The notes: generated by a model from the sequence alone, not told the origin. A DNA stretch of 64,000 bases from Planctomycetaceae bacterium (GCA_013823135.1 PNLP01000033.1:16987-80986), one strand, 5' to 3'; shown: positions 41,809-50,769, counted from the first letter of the stretch. Numbers and translations: made by a program.

Positions 41809-42942
41809 CTACTTCGCGGCGTAAGCCTTCTGGAACGCGGCGACGCCGGCTCCGGCTTCGACCTTGTAGCCGCTTTCGATCAGCACCAACTCGAGCGCGC
41901 TCAACGCACCCAGCACATCGAAGGCATCGGTGTACCCCATGTGCGAGAGCCGCCAGATCTTCCCCTTCATGTTGTCCTGGCCGTCGGCCAGTTTGAAGCC
42001 GTACTGCTTCTCCATCTTCTTGAGCGTCGCGCTGCCGTCGATCCCGGCCGGCACCGTGATGACCGTCAACCCGCTGTTCGGCCGTTCCGCGAACAACTCC
42101 AACCCCATGGCCTTCACACCCGCACGGCACGCGGCCGCGATCCGCAAGTGGCGTGCCCACAGGTTCTCAATTCCTTCAGCACGAATGCGCTTCAGGCTGG
42201 CTCGCTGGGCGCGGATTAGCGTGTTCGCAGGCGTGAATGGCGTATCGCTCTCGGCATACGTCTTCTTGTAGCGTCGCAGGTCGAAGTAGAAACTCCGGAT
42301 CGGCGTCGCGTCGATCTTCTTCCAGGCCTTTTCCGACACGCTCACGAACGCGAGCCCTGGCGGCAGCATCAGCGCCTTCTGCGAGCCGGTCACGCAGATG
42401 TCGATACCCCAGGCATCGACCTTGCACTCCATCGCACCCATACCGCTGATCGCGTCCACAATCAGGATCGCGTCCGTCTTCGCCACCAGTTTGCCGAATG
42501 CCTCGACATCGTGACCAACGCCGGTGCTGGTTTCGCTCAGCGTTGCGAACACGGCTTTCGTGTCCGGGTTGGCTGCGAGCGCTGCGGCGAGCATCTCGGG
42601 CGTTACCGCTTTGCCGTAGGGCACTTCGACAGCGACGATGTTCGCGCCAAACGCCTTGAGAACGCCGCGCCAGCGCTCGCCCCAACGGCCCGCGGTCAGG
42701 AGAATCACCTTCTCACCAACGGCCAGTGCGTTCGAGACCGCTGCCTCCATCCCGCCCGTACCGGAACTCGTGATCGTGAAGACCGGTTGCGTCGTCTGGA
42801 AAACATACTTCAGGTCTTCCGACACCTCGGCCAGAATGGCTTTCGCCTCGGCCGCGCGGTGATACGTCACCGGTTTGGCGAGTTCGAGGAGCGTTTCCTC
42901 GGGAACTGTGGTCGGGCCAGGCGTGAACAAACGAGCCTTCAT
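41809..42942 (-). CDS. Class-V aminotransferase (alanine-glyoxylate/serine-pyruvate type)
   Basis: A 377-aa PLP enzyme. KARLFTPGPTTVPEETL is the signature start of the AGXT/serine-pyruvate family; RAAEAKAILAEVSEDLKYVF, ITSSGTGGMEAAVSNAL, DAISGMGAMECKVDAWGIDICVTGSQKALMLPPGLAF (Schiff-base Lys189) and the C-terminal KIWRLSHMGYTDAFDVLGALSALE confirm it. It moves an amino group between alanine or serine and glyoxylate or pyruvate; substrate uncertain. AAAGGACG precedes the ATG at 42942, which excludes the upstream reading from 43017. Confidence 0.94.
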   Translation of the reverse strand: MKARLFTPGPTTVPEETLLELAKPVTYHRAAEAKAILAEVSEDLKYVFQTTQPVFTITSSGTGGMEAAVSNALAVGEKVILLTAGRWGERWRGVLKAFGANIVAVEVPYGKAVTPEMLAAALAANPDTKAVFATLSETSTGVGHDVEAFGKLVAKTDAILIVDAISGMGAMECKVDAWGIDICVTGSQKALMLPPGLAFVSVSEKAWKKIDATPIRSFYFDLRRYKKTYAESDTPFTPANTLIRAQRASLKRIRAEGIENLWARHLRIAAACRAGVKAMGLELFAERPNSGLTVITVPAGIDGSATLKKMEKQYGFKLADGQDNMKGKIWRLSHMGYTDAFDVLGALSALELVLIESGYKVEAGAGVAAFQKAYAAK

Positions 42943-43151
42943 CACACGTCCTTTCAGCGGAAGAGAAAGCGGACACGGATGTTGTATATCCGTTCGGAGG
43001 ACACGACACCCACCCAAAGGTTCAGTGTGAAGCTGTACCGGTTACGCAGGCCGTGTCGTGTCGATCAACGGGAAAGGCGCGAAACACCGGGTTGTGCAAG
43101 GAATGCTGGCCGGTCGATGTGGAAGGGTAAAGAGAGTTCAAGGAGTTTCTG

Positions 43152-43922
43152 ATGGGTCGCGCCACACTTCTATTTGTGTTCGCTTTCATGTCGTCGGGGT
43201 GCGCGACCTTCGCGAAGAAGCCAGACACCCCCGCGGACGACCTCACGCCCGCACAACTCCTCGCAATGCCGGCTCCCCCGAACGAGCGTTACTACTTGCT
43301 CGTATTCGGGTCGCAATCCACGCCCAAAGTTGCGAAGTATACGCACTCGTGGGCCACGGTGGTGAAGGTGACGGACATGGGGCCGGGGGTTGCTCCCGCA
43401 ATCGAACCGCAAACCATCAGTTGGATGCCCAGGACGCTCGACATTCAATCCCGGAACTTCCGGGTCGAGCCGGGCGTAAATCTCGATATGCACACCTCGA
43501 TCACCGAGATGCTGAAGCACGACGAGAAGATCGTGATGTGGGGACCATACGAAATCTGGCACGGTGCCCACACGCGGTTCCTGACGCAAAAGGAGTTCAT
43601 CGACTCGGGTGCGATCGGCTACCAGTGCGTCGATTCCATTGGCGAGGCCGCCCGCACCGGTCGCGGGTGCGATTGCATTCACGCGATCACCGACATGGAC
43701 CCCATGTACAACCGGGGCCGATATCCGCTGGCGTTCTTTGGCGTGAGTGCGAGCCGTCACGCGGTTCGGCAGATTGTGAGCCGGGGTGCCGTGATCGACC
43801 CGGACAAAACCCAGGACTGGCTCATCCCCGCACTGTGCCTCGACAAGTACCCGCTCGAACGTGAAGAGTACCGCGGGCCGAAGAAGTCGTTCGATCCGCA
43901 GTTGATCATCGGAAATCGGTGA
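43152..43922 (+). CDS. Lipoprotein of unknown function
   Basis: A 256-aa protein with a lipoprotein signal (LLFVFAFMSSGC, lipobox Cys17), so it is anchored in a membrane. The mature part, e.g. RYYLLVFGSQSTPKVAKYTHSWATVVKV, MWGPYEIWHGAHTRFLTQKEFIDSGAIGYQCVDSIGEAART and CDCIHAITDMDPMYNRGRYPLAFFGVSASRHAVRQIV, contains conserved-looking Cys and His residues (HSW, CDCIH, ASRH) that suggest a peptidase- or amidase-like site. I do not recognise the family. A strong terminator follows. Confidence 0.75.
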   Translation: MGRATLLFVFAFMSSGCATFAKKPDTPADDLTPAQLLAMPAPPNERYYLLVFGSQSTPKVAKYTHSWATVVKVTDMGPGVAPAIEPQTISWMPRTLDIQSRNFRVEPGVNLDMHTSITEMLKHDEKIVMWGPYEIWHGAHTRFLTQKEFIDSGAIGYQCVDSIGEAARTGRGCDCIHAITDMDPMYNRGRYPLAFFGVSASRHAVRQIVSRGAVIDPDKTQDWLIPALCLDKYPLEREEYRGPKKSFDPQLIIGNR

Positions 43923-43954
43923 ACCTGCGGCGGTTGATGTGTGTCCTCTCGCAC

Positions 43955-43980
43955 GCCCACCCATCTTGGGTGGGCTTTTT
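43955..43980 (+). terminator. Rho-independent terminator
   Basis: An 8-bp stem GCCCACCC/GGGTGGGC with a 5-nt loop, followed by TTTTTGTTTG; a textbook terminator 33 bases after the lipoprotein gene. Confidence 0.9.
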
Positions 43981-44073
43981 GTTTGTCCGAAAGGAGGTGA
44001 CCCATGCGTCCTCTTGCAATCACTGTTCGCAGTGTCGCATGTACTTTCCTTCCTTTCCGAGGCAAAGACTCTG

Positions 44074-44466
44074 ATGAGTCGCAAACGGCAGAAGCCTGTT
44101 GATTTGACCACGCTCGCGGGCGATTTGGGCAGCGAGGACGGCAGCGATCCGAAGCAGTTTCACGCGAAACCGTGGAACGCGCCCAAGCAGGCCGGGCGGA
44201 AATCGCTCCAGCTTTGTACCCAGGTCAAGCACGCTCTGCACGGTTCGCTTGCCGCGTGTGCCGACCCCGTGCTGCAAGCGTTGACGGTGCTCTCAGTGGA
44301 ACCCGCTCCGCACACGGGGCGGTTGCTGGTGATTCTGTCCGCGGACGACCCGGACCGGGCAGCGGTGGAAGCGTCGCTGACTCGGGCCACCGGGTTCTTG
44401 CGGTCGGAAGTGGCGTCGGCGATCTGCCGGCGACACGCACCCGAGCTGGTATTTGAAGTGCTGTGA
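44074..44466 (+). CDS. RbfA-like ribosome-binding factor
   Basis: A 130-aa protein with a ~40-residue basic leader and the single KH-like domain of RbfA: RKSLQLCTQVKHALHGSLAACADPVLQALTVLSVEPAPHTGRLLVILS, then ATGFLRSEVASAICRRHAPELVFEVL (usual form LRxxLAxxLxLRxxPxLxF). RbfA helps mature the 30S subunit at low temperature. In most bacteria it sits by infB or truB; here it stands alone and lacks the C-terminal tail. The ATG at 44074 is preferred to the upstream reading through the terminator. Confidence 0.75.
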   Translation: MSRKRQKPVDLTTLAGDLGSEDGSDPKQFHAKPWNAPKQAGRKSLQLCTQVKHALHGSLAACADPVLQALTVLSVEPAPHTGRLLVILSADDPDRAAVEASLTRATGFLRSEVASAICRRHAPELVFEVL

Positions 44467-44521
44467 AAACCACGCGGGCCGTCGGAGCAATCCGACGGCT
44501 CGCGGCGTTACTGGAACAGAT

Positions 44522-44920
44522 TCAAGTCGAGCAGGCAGACAATGAGGTTGATTCGGCGTCCAAGAACTGTCGGATGGCGGCCATATTCGTTGTCCACTCG
44601 CTGACCTGCTCGCCCTCCTCGTTCGTCGTGACCCTGGGAAGGAGGTTTACGAAACTGCCGTCGAGCGAGAGCCGCTGCTGAATGTAGCATTCGGCACCCT
44701 CACCGTAGGCGACCCATGCGAATCGCGGGTCGTGCCGGAGGATGACTACCGGTTCGCCTTCAACTAACGCCCGCAGTTGTTCCCGCCAGTGTTGCTCCAA
44801 GCCGGTGAAGTCGTCAGAGTGACACGCAAAGGTCTCACGGAAGTCGCCAGCCACGATCTCGGCGAGTTGCTCACCATCATGGCTAACCTGTGTCGGGGAT
44901 AGTAGTCGAATCGCAAACAT
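44522..44920 (-). CDS. Small protein, possibly CdiI-like immunity type
   Basis: A 132-aa acidic soluble protein. MFAIRLLSPTQVSHDGEQLAEIVAGDFRETFACHSDDFTGLEQHWREQLRALVEGEPVVILRHDPRFAWVAYGEGAECYIQQRLSLDG resembles the N-terminal domain of some CdiI immunity proteins (start MFxIR, then DGxxxAEIxxGDFxExF). No cognate toxin is visible in the window. The match is from memory of the pattern and needs a profile search. A short plus-strand frame overlaps and is less likely. Confidence 0.6.
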   Translation of the reverse strand: MFAIRLLSPTQVSHDGEQLAEIVAGDFRETFACHSDDFTGLEQHWREQLRALVEGEPVVILRHDPRFAWVAYGEGAECYIQQRLSLDGSFVNLLPRVTTNEEGEQVSEWTTNMAAIRQFLDAESTSLSACST

Positions 44921-44957
44921 TCTCCACCACCGAACTGAGAACTGATATGTGTCGGCG

Positions 44958-45197
44958 TTACGCCTCTTCGCTTTGCTGCCCGGCTAGGTCGCCAATGACG
45001 CGGTTGACCCCTTCGTGGTCGAAGATCGAGGGAACGCCACCCGGCCCGGCGAAGAGTGCGATACCATCCCGGATTGCGAGGGCGTCGGGGTGATCGACCT
45101 CCAAGCGGTCTCCGTTCGACATCGCCACTGTGAATGGGCGGAAGGGTGTGCGGTGCTTAAACGCGCAAATTGTTTGATCGAATGTGTCGCGGTCCAT
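44958..45197 (-). CDS. Small conserved-looking protein
   Basis: A 79-aa protein: MDRDTFDQTICAFKHRTPFRPFTVAMSNGDRLEVDHPDALAIRDGIALFAGPGG, then IFDHEGVNRVIGDL. The pattern TPFRPFTVxxxNGxxxEVDHPxALxIRxGxAxFxGPGG is one I associate with short planctomycete proteins of unknown role. It lies 37 bases upstream of the CdiI-like gene on the same strand and may be cotranscribed. Confidence 0.65.
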   Translation of the reverse strand: MDRDTFDQTICAFKHRTPFRPFTVAMSNGDRLEVDHPDALAIRDGIALFAGPGGVPSIFDHEGVNRVIGDLAGQQSEEA

Positions 45198-45857
45198 TGC
45201 TCATCTCGGGTTAGCGGGAGGAACGTTTGTATCCTACCTGCACTTATGTCGAACCGCAACAGTCGCCCATCGTAACCCTGCCGTGAGATATCGTAACCCT
45301 GCCGTGAGATTCGGGGACACCGAAAACGAGCCATGTACGCAGGAATCGGCTGCCACTTGATTTGCATTTCGCGTGTTCGTTGCGAATACTTGTACTGACG
45401 AACAGTACCTCTCGCGTTGATGGTTCATTTCCACGCTCGCCTCAAGACGACTCCCTTTGGGCGTGCGAGCGTGACCGCATCTGGTGACGATCACATCGAA
45501 GCCCCACCAGATCGCAACCACTAATTGAGCCGTCACTTGCGAGGCTTGTGAAATGCTGAACAACCATCGACGTGACCGGGTCGGTGACCTCATCAGGGGC
45601 TACCCATGCCACGACCACAATCCAAAAACATTGAATCGAAAAGAGTTGTGTCGCAGCCAGGTGGAGACCAGCAGCAGACACACAATTTTATTCGCGAAAC
45701 GGTTTCCCTTTTGGGCCGGTTTCGAGGCATCTCCGCTCTTCGGGCATTCCTCCTAAGATCGACCCTGACTGTAACTCCTGCGCCGGGCTGCTGTAAGCCG
45801 ACGGGTCATAAGTTGGTATCCTCTCGGCAACTCGCCTTGTCGCCGCCCGGAGCCGCC
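45198..45857. other. 660-bp intergenic region with a 21-nt tandem duplication
   Basis: No gene is supportable; frames here have poor codon usage and no family match. It contains two exact tandem copies of a 21-nt unit at 45269-45289 and 45290-45310 (core CGTAACCCTGCCGTGAGAT). The promoter of the following PQQ gene should be near the right end. Confidence 0.55.
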
Positions 45858-47219
45858 ATGCTTCGTTTGTCCGCACTCATTCTCGCACTCACGTTGCCGT
45901 CCTCGTTTGCCCTCGCCAGCGACTGGCCCCAGTGGATGGGGCCAAATCGCGACTCGGTCTGGCCCGAAACGGGGATCCTGAAGGCGTTCCCCAAGGACGG
46001 CCCCAAGGTGCTTTGGCGCACGCCCATTTCGCCGGGCTACTCGGGTCCGGCGGTTGTGGGCGGGAAGGTGTACATCACCGATCGCATCCTCGGGAAAGGA
46101 GCGATGAACCCCGCCGATCCGTTCGACATCAAGACCCGCGTGGTCAGCACCGAGCGAGTGCTGTGCCTCGACGCCAAAAGCGGCCAGGAACTCTGGAAGC
46201 ACGAGTACGACTGCCCATACCAGATCAGCTATCCCGCCGGTCCCCGCACAACCCCTTGTGTGAACGACGGCAAGGTCTACACCCTCGGGGCGATGGGCGA
46301 CCTGATTTGCACAGCGGCCGACTCGGGCAAGGTCGTCTGGGCCAAGAACTTCCCGAAGGACTTTGAAGCGAAAGTTCCGACGTGGGGCTTCTGCGGGCAC
46401 CCGCTGGTGTACAAGGATCTCGTCATCTCGCTCGTGGGTGGCGAGGGCTCCGTTGCGGTGGCGTTCGATAAGGCCACGGGGAAGGAACGCTGGCGAGCGC
46501 TGAACGCGAAAGAGACCGGTTACTGCCCGCCGACGCTCATCACTGTCGGGGGGAAAGATGTGCTGGTGATCTGGCACGCACAGGCGATCAACGGCCTGGA
46601 ACCGCTCACGGGGAAGGTACTGTGGACAGTACCGCTGGAGCCGATGTTTGGCATGTCGATCATGGCACCGCGGCAGCACGGCGACAAGCTGTTCGCGGCC
46701 GGGATCGGCGGTGCCAGCGTCGTTCTGAAGCTCGACCCCGCGGGCGACAAGGTGACCCCGATCTGGCAGGAAGTCACCGACAAGGTGAAGGGGATGGCTC
46801 CCAAACCCCGTGGCATCTACCCGGTCAACATGACGCCATTCGTTGAGGACGGGATCATCTACGGTGTCGATCAACCGGGGATGCTCCGTGCGGTCGAACT
46901 GGAGACGGGCAAGAAGTTGTGGTTCACCTTCAAGCCAGTGATTGGCAAGGATGAGGCCGAAGACTTCAAGGGAGCCGGCTCGGGAACGGCGTTCCTCGTG
47001 AAGAACAGCGAACGCTTCTTCCTGTTCGCCGAGACCGGGGAACTCGCCATCGGGCGACTGTCGCGTGAGAAGTATGAGGAAGTGAGCCGGGTGAAGTTGC
47101 TGGAACCCACCGGCGCCGCGTTCGGCCGCAAGGTTCTGTGGAGCCACCCGGCGTTCGCCGACAAGTGTGTGTTCCTCCGCAACGATAAGGAAATCATCTG
47201 CGTCTCACTCGCGGAGTAG
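45858..47219 (+). CDS. Secreted PQQ-like beta-propeller protein
   Basis: A 453-aa protein with a signal peptide (LRLSALILALTLPSSFALA). It folds as a quinoprotein-type propeller: WPQWMGPNRDSVWPETGILKAFP is the common planctomycete start, and blades show VLWRTPISPGYSGPAVVGGKVYITDR, RVLCLDAKSGQELWKHEYD, DLICTAADSGKVVWAKNF, AINGLEPLTGKVLWTVPLEP and AVELETGKKLWFTF. Such proteins are exported and often have no PQQ at all. Function unknown. The ATG at 45858 is the only start that gives a signal peptide. Confidence 0.9.
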   Translation: MLRLSALILALTLPSSFALASDWPQWMGPNRDSVWPETGILKAFPKDGPKVLWRTPISPGYSGPAVVGGKVYITDRILGKGAMNPADPFDIKTRVVSTERVLCLDAKSGQELWKHEYDCPYQISYPAGPRTTPCVNDGKVYTLGAMGDLICTAADSGKVVWAKNFPKDFEAKVPTWGFCGHPLVYKDLVISLVGGEGSVAVAFDKATGKERWRALNAKETGYCPPTLITVGGKDVLVIWHAQAINGLEPLTGKVLWTVPLEPMFGMSIMAPRQHGDKLFAAGIGGASVVLKLDPAGDKVTPIWQEVTDKVKGMAPKPRGIYPVNMTPFVEDGIIYGVDQPGMLRAVELETGKKLWFTFKPVIGKDEAEDFKGAGSGTAFLVKNSERFFLFAETGELAIGRLSREKYEEVSRVKLLEPTGAAFGRKVLWSHPAFADKCVFLRNDKEIICVSLAE

Positions 47220-47249
47220 CTGCGAATGGGCCCGCATCGCTCGGAAATA

Positions 47250-47326
47250 TTCTGATAGTCTTTCTTCCAGACAGGTCTATGGTTCCAGAATGGTTCCAGG
47301 CATGGGTGGGCATATCGCCTGGAACC
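47250..47326 (+). repeat. 77-nt dispersed structured repeat, copy A
   Basis: It matches 62508-62584 on the opposite strand at 70 of 77 positions without gaps. It contains CTTTCTTCCAGACAGGTCTA, two GGTTCCA direct repeats and a 10-bp hairpin GGTTCCAGGC/GCCTGGAACC at the 3' end. In copy B the stem is GGTTCCACG/CGTGGAACC, so a G-C pair became C-G. Confidence 0.85.
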
Positions 47327-47465
47327 AAGTTGGGGCCACAATCAAAAATCAAGTCGTCTCACGAAGTCTCTTGCATCTCGGGTCGCGAGGTGGAACAATT
47401 GACCTCCTCCCCACCTCCTCTCCATTTCAGGCTGCCTCTCATGTCCGGACTAACCCGGTGTTGTG

Positions 47466-49187
47466 ATGCCCTTGGATCTCACCTGCCCCAAATGCCAGCG
47501 TGTATTCCCGATCGTTGAAGCCCGACACGCGATCGGGATCGAGTGTCCAAAGTGTGAGGCGGAACTCACCGTCGAGTTTCGGAATCCGCAGGGCAGGCAA
47601 ACGCCTTCCCTACGAGTGACCCCTGGTTACCCCCGTTCTCAGGCTGCCTTCGGGCTTCTTCGCTCGAAGCGGAAGTCCGCAGCGACCCGAAAACGTGTGC
47701 GACAAATCAAGAGCGGGTCGATGCTGGGCGTGATGCTCGGCAGCCTTGTCATGCTCTTCGTCAGTCTCGGCGGTCTCGGTGCGACGGGATATTACCTGTT
47801 CACCAACCCACCCAACGGGGATACCGCGGCACTTGATTCGAGTCGTGGAACGCGGTCAACCCAATCGAGTCCGGCATCCAAGACCACCCTGAACAGCGAT
47901 TCCGCAGGTCCGTCGTTGCCCTGGAGACCGGATAAGTTCGATCTCCGGCCCGTTGCGGGTGAGGTTCCGGCAATCAGGCCACCGACCCTCGAAGCCGACT
48001 TGACCACGCTGGACCTTACTCCATACGGAGGGAAGGTTGGGGCCATCACGGTGGGCGGCGGCGGTCGCTACATCATCATGCACTTCCCCGAGAAAGGAAT
48101 TCTCAACGCCTTTGATGTGGCCGAGGGTCGGTTCCTGGGCGGTGTTGAAACGGATAAGGGCGATGTCAAACTTGCAGCGGGGCTATCGTGGGTGATCACG
48201 TCGCCAGCAGGAAGCACGTTTCGGGCGTTCTCGCTGCCAACCTTGCAGCGTCGCTACGACGCCTCGATTGAGTTGTTCGGCGGTGTGGGCGCGATGGCGA
48301 TGGGCAACCGCACGAATGGGCCACTCCTCGTAAGTAATCCGTTTGGCGATGTGGTGTTGCTGGATATTGGTGTAACCGATTTGAAAGAGATCAGTGGGTC
48401 GAGGAAGAAGCCCGGCATTCCCGTCAGCAATGTGCGTGCGACACCAGACGGCACGGCCTTCCTGTGCTACTCGGTGAACTTCGACGTGGCTCAGGCTCGC
48501 AACGTGAAAGTGCTCACGGAGTCGTCGCGTGATTGGGTGGTTACAAACCTCGACCCTGCTGTGACCATCCCTGGCCCGGACGGGAACTTCTACGGGAGCT
48601 GGCCTTCACCTGTGGATCGTCTTGGGCAGACCGTGGCAATGAAGGCGACATTGAGCGTCAATCTCGGCCGGACCTGGTTTATGCCCCAAATCACCCGGAC
48701 CGAAGCGCCCCTCTCAGAGCAGGGATACATCCTCCGAGCGATGACGATTATGCGATATGTGAACGTCCCGCAGCCAGTTCCCCAACCCGTCCCTCAACCT
48801 GCTCCGCTGCCCAACATGCAGCCCGGAACACAGCCCCGTCCGCGCGTTGTTCCGCCACCAGAGGCACAGGAGACGGCTCCGCCCGTCACTCAACCCGTGG
48901 TTCAGCCAGCACTTCAGCCTGCTCAGCCCGCTCAGCCCCCGATCCGCCAACTCAAGCCGAGTCTCCAGTTGACGATTCACGCAGCGGGGAACCTGTTAAT
49001 GCTGGCGCCGAACACCACGGCTCTGTCGGGCTTGCCCGAATTCGACGGGATGCTTGAGCCGACCGGTGTTGGCCGCGCGGACTTCGATCAGCACTTCTAC
49101 CTCATTCCCGAGGCGAAGTTGCTGGTAATCTTGAGTGGTGATCGGACGAAGCTCGTCCTGCGAAAGCTGAATCTCCCGCAACAATGA
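47466..49187 (+). CDS. Zinc-ribbon membrane protein with a large outer domain
   Basis: A 573-aa protein. The N-terminus is a zinc ribbon (Cys7, Cys10, Cys27, Cys30: CPKC...CPKC) typical of planctomycete proteins with a short cytoplasmic sensor or adaptor. One transmembrane helix lies at ~85-112 (SMLGVMLGSLVMLFVSLGGLG). The outer ~450 residues form a WD/propeller-like region (AITVGGGGRYIIMHFPEKGILNAFDV, VSNPFGDVVLLDIGV) and then a Pro/Gln-rich stretch (PQPVPQPVPQPAP). Function unknown. An ATG at 47466 follows a GTG in frame; either could start. Confidence 0.8.
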   Translation: MPLDLTCPKCQRVFPIVEARHAIGIECPKCEAELTVEFRNPQGRQTPSLRVTPGYPRSQAAFGLLRSKRKSAATRKRVRQIKSGSMLGVMLGSLVMLFVSLGGLGATGYYLFTNPPNGDTAALDSSRGTRSTQSSPASKTTLNSDSAGPSLPWRPDKFDLRPVAGEVPAIRPPTLEADLTTLDLTPYGGKVGAITVGGGGRYIIMHFPEKGILNAFDVAEGRFLGGVETDKGDVKLAAGLSWVITSPAGSTFRAFSLPTLQRRYDASIELFGGVGAMAMGNRTNGPLLVSNPFGDVVLLDIGVTDLKEISGSRKKPGIPVSNVRATPDGTAFLCYSVNFDVAQARNVKVLTESSRDWVVTNLDPAVTIPGPDGNFYGSWPSPVDRLGQTVAMKATLSVNLGRTWFMPQITRTEAPLSEQGYILRAMTIMRYVNVPQPVPQPVPQPAPLPNMQPGTQPRPRVVPPPEAQETAPPVTQPVVQPALQPAQPAQPPIRQLKPSLQLTIHAAGNLLMLAPNTTALSGLPEFDGMLEPTGVGRADFDQHFYLIPEAKLLVILSGDRTKLVLRKLNLPQQ

Positions 49188-49258
49188 GTTCGGTCGGGAA
49201 TGCAGCAATGTGACAAGCCGGGATTGGAATTACGCTCCCGGCTCGCGAATTTTGATGC

Positions 49259-50005
49259 TTACTTCACGCGTTGCGGATTGACGACGACCGGAGCCAGGCC
49301 CGGTTCGGCCGCTGGCGGAACTCGTGGCTTCACCTGCTCGCCCAGCTCGAACGGATCGGGGAGCGTGACTCGCAGGAACCCGGTCGGGACAACGATCACG
49401 CGGATTGTGGGCGACACGATCCCCATGTTGCCGAGTTCTGCGGTTGGGTCGTCGAGGCTGACCCGTTCGTTGAACGGTCGGCCGAGAATGGGCAACGCGG
49501 GTGGCAGTTTCACGTCTCGGGCACGCTCAGTGATCCCCGCGCTCACGGGAAACGTCGGCTTCGTGGGGATCGCATCCGCAAGAAGCCCAAGGTCGAACGG
49601 AACACGTTCGGCGGGCGGTGTCGGTTTCACCTCGGCGGGCTTTGCGGGCATAACTGGCGGCGGAACGTACTTGGCCTTCGTTACGAGGTCGGGGTCGAGA
49701 ACGCGGTCCGAAGGCGTACGGGGCTTGGGAACAGCGCCAAACTTCTCCGTGGTGAGCGGCTTCCCAAGTGACGGCGTAACGGCCTTTTGAACGGCCTTCC
49801 CACCCAGGTCTGTCGGGTAGTCGAACACTGTCGGCGGTTCGGGTGGTTTCGGCGGCTGGGCCGCGATCGGCTCCACGGTTTGCGTGGTGGTTATCGACGG
49901 AGTCGGGGTTGCGACCACAACCGGTGTAGGCGGTGGCGATTCGGGCAGGGATTGCGAACAACCCGTCACACCGAGCGCGGCAATCAGTAGGGTGCGTGGA
50001 ATCAT
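49259..50005 (-). CDS. Pro-rich lipoprotein
   Basis: A 248-aa lipoprotein (LLIAALGVTGC, lipobox Cys16). The mature protein is rich in Pro, Thr and Val (SPPPTPVVVATPTPS, PPKPPEPPTVFDYPTDLGGKAVQK) and ends with ILGRPFNERVSLDDPTAELGNMGIVSPTIRVIVVPTGFLRVTLPDPFELGEQVKP. I do not recognise a family. The ATG at 50005 gives a proper signal and lipobox; starting at 50074 would add non-hydrophobic residues. It is on the same strand as the YdjY-like gene upstream. Confidence 0.72.
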   Translation of the reverse strand: MIPRTLLIAALGVTGCSQSLPESPPPTPVVVATPTPSITTTQTVEPIAAQPPKPPEPPTVFDYPTDLGGKAVQKAVTPSLGKPLTTEKFGAVPKPRTPSDRVLDPDLVTKAKYVPPPVMPAKPAEVKPTPPAERVPFDLGLLADAIPTKPTFPVSAGITERARDVKLPPALPILGRPFNERVSLDDPTAELGNMGIVSPTIRVIVVPTGFLRVTLPDPFELGEQVKPRVPPAAEPGLAPVVVNPQRVK

Positions 50006-50040
50006 GGTGATTTCTGGGACAGTGTTCGGGGTACGGTTAG

Positions 50041-50064
50041 CGGAGACCCCGAATGGGGTCTCCG
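50041..50064 (-). terminator. Hairpin after the YdjY-like gene
   Basis: CGGAGACCCC and GGGGTCTCCG form a 10-bp stem with a GAAT loop, 7 bases after the stop of the YdjY-like gene and upstream of the lipoprotein start. It lacks a U-run. Confidence 0.55.
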
Positions 50065-50070
50065 GTGCGT

Positions 50071-50769
50071 TCACTTCTTATCCGTTGCCTCGATCACCAG
50101 TTTCACGGCGGTCCCTTCCTTGGGCAGCGCCTCGGGGTTCACGTCGAGCTTGAGGAACTTCTCTTCCTTCATGGTCCACGCGGTTTGCAGCACGACTTCG
50201 TCGGACACCGGGAACAGCACGATCAGGCTCCCGGTGACGTCGGCCCCGTACTTCTTCTCGTCGGGCTTGTTCGGGTCGGTCGCGGTCATGGTCGAACCCG
50301 TGAACACGAACGTCATCTTGGGCGGAGCCTTCTTCGTCTTCGGGTCCCAGAGGATCTTTTCGAGCGGCACACGCTTGGTGCCACCGGCCCCATCGGGCAC
50401 TTCGATGAAGACGTTCACGATCGGCCCTTCGGCCTTGGCGTTCTCGCCGCGTGCGGGCTTCCCCGCCTTGAGGCCGAGCTTTTCGAGACCCTTGTGAACC
50501 TCGCTCGGGTCCACGTCGATCGAGACGACGATCTCGTGAGCCTTCTTCCCCTTGGGCGCTCCCCAACCTGCGATCAACTCCACGGGGTACACCTGATCCA
50601 GGTTTGGCAGCTTCCGCGGAGCGATCTTCGCGTCCACAAGTACGCACTTCTTCGCTTCATCGACGGTGACGCCGCTCGCCTTGGATGGGTCTTTCTTGTC
50701 CTGCGCGATCGTGCCCTCGGCAGAGAGCACCGCAGCGAGAAAACTGAACGCAATCGCGAGACGTTTCAT
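50071..50769 (-). CDS. Secreted YdjY-like protein
   Basis: A 232-aa exported protein. The signal peptide is KRLAIAFSFLAAVLSAEGTIAQ. The rest follows the YdjY-domain pattern seen in planctomycetes: VLVDAKIAPRKLPNLDQVYPVELIAGWGAPKGKKAHEIVVSIDVDPSEVHKGLEKLGLKAG, then EVPDGAGGTKRVPLEKILWD and FVFTGSTMTATDPNKPDEKKYGADVTGSLIVLF. E. coli YdjY is a putative ferredoxin-like protein; the role here is unknown. The ATG at 50769 starts directly at the signal peptide. Confidence 0.8.
   Translation of the reverse strand: MKRLAIAFSFLAAVLSAEGTIAQDKKDPSKASGVTVDEAKKCVLVDAKIAPRKLPNLDQVYPVELIAGWGAPKGKKAHEIVVSIDVDPSEVHKGLEKLGLKAGKPARGENAKAEGPIVNVFIEVPDGAGGTKRVPLEKILWDPKTKKAPPKMTFVFTGSTMTATDPNKPDEKKYGADVTGSLIVLFPVSDEVVLQTAWTMKEEKFLKLDVNPEALPKEGTAVKLVIEATDKK

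Noticed and set aside
44463..44681. 72-aa plus-strand gene starting at a GTGA overlap with the RbfA-like stop
   Set aside because: It overlaps the more convincing minus-strand gene at 44522-44920 and its sequence (Ser/Cys-rich end) has no family-like features.
45198..45857. Longer N-terminus for the PQQ gene (start at 45606)
   Set aside because: It would bury the clear signal peptide at internal position; the ATG at 45858 gives a normal exported protein.
45753..47147. 464-aa frame antisense to the PQQ gene
   Set aside because: The sense strand has a signal peptide and propeller repeats; the antisense frame has neither motif nor start signal.
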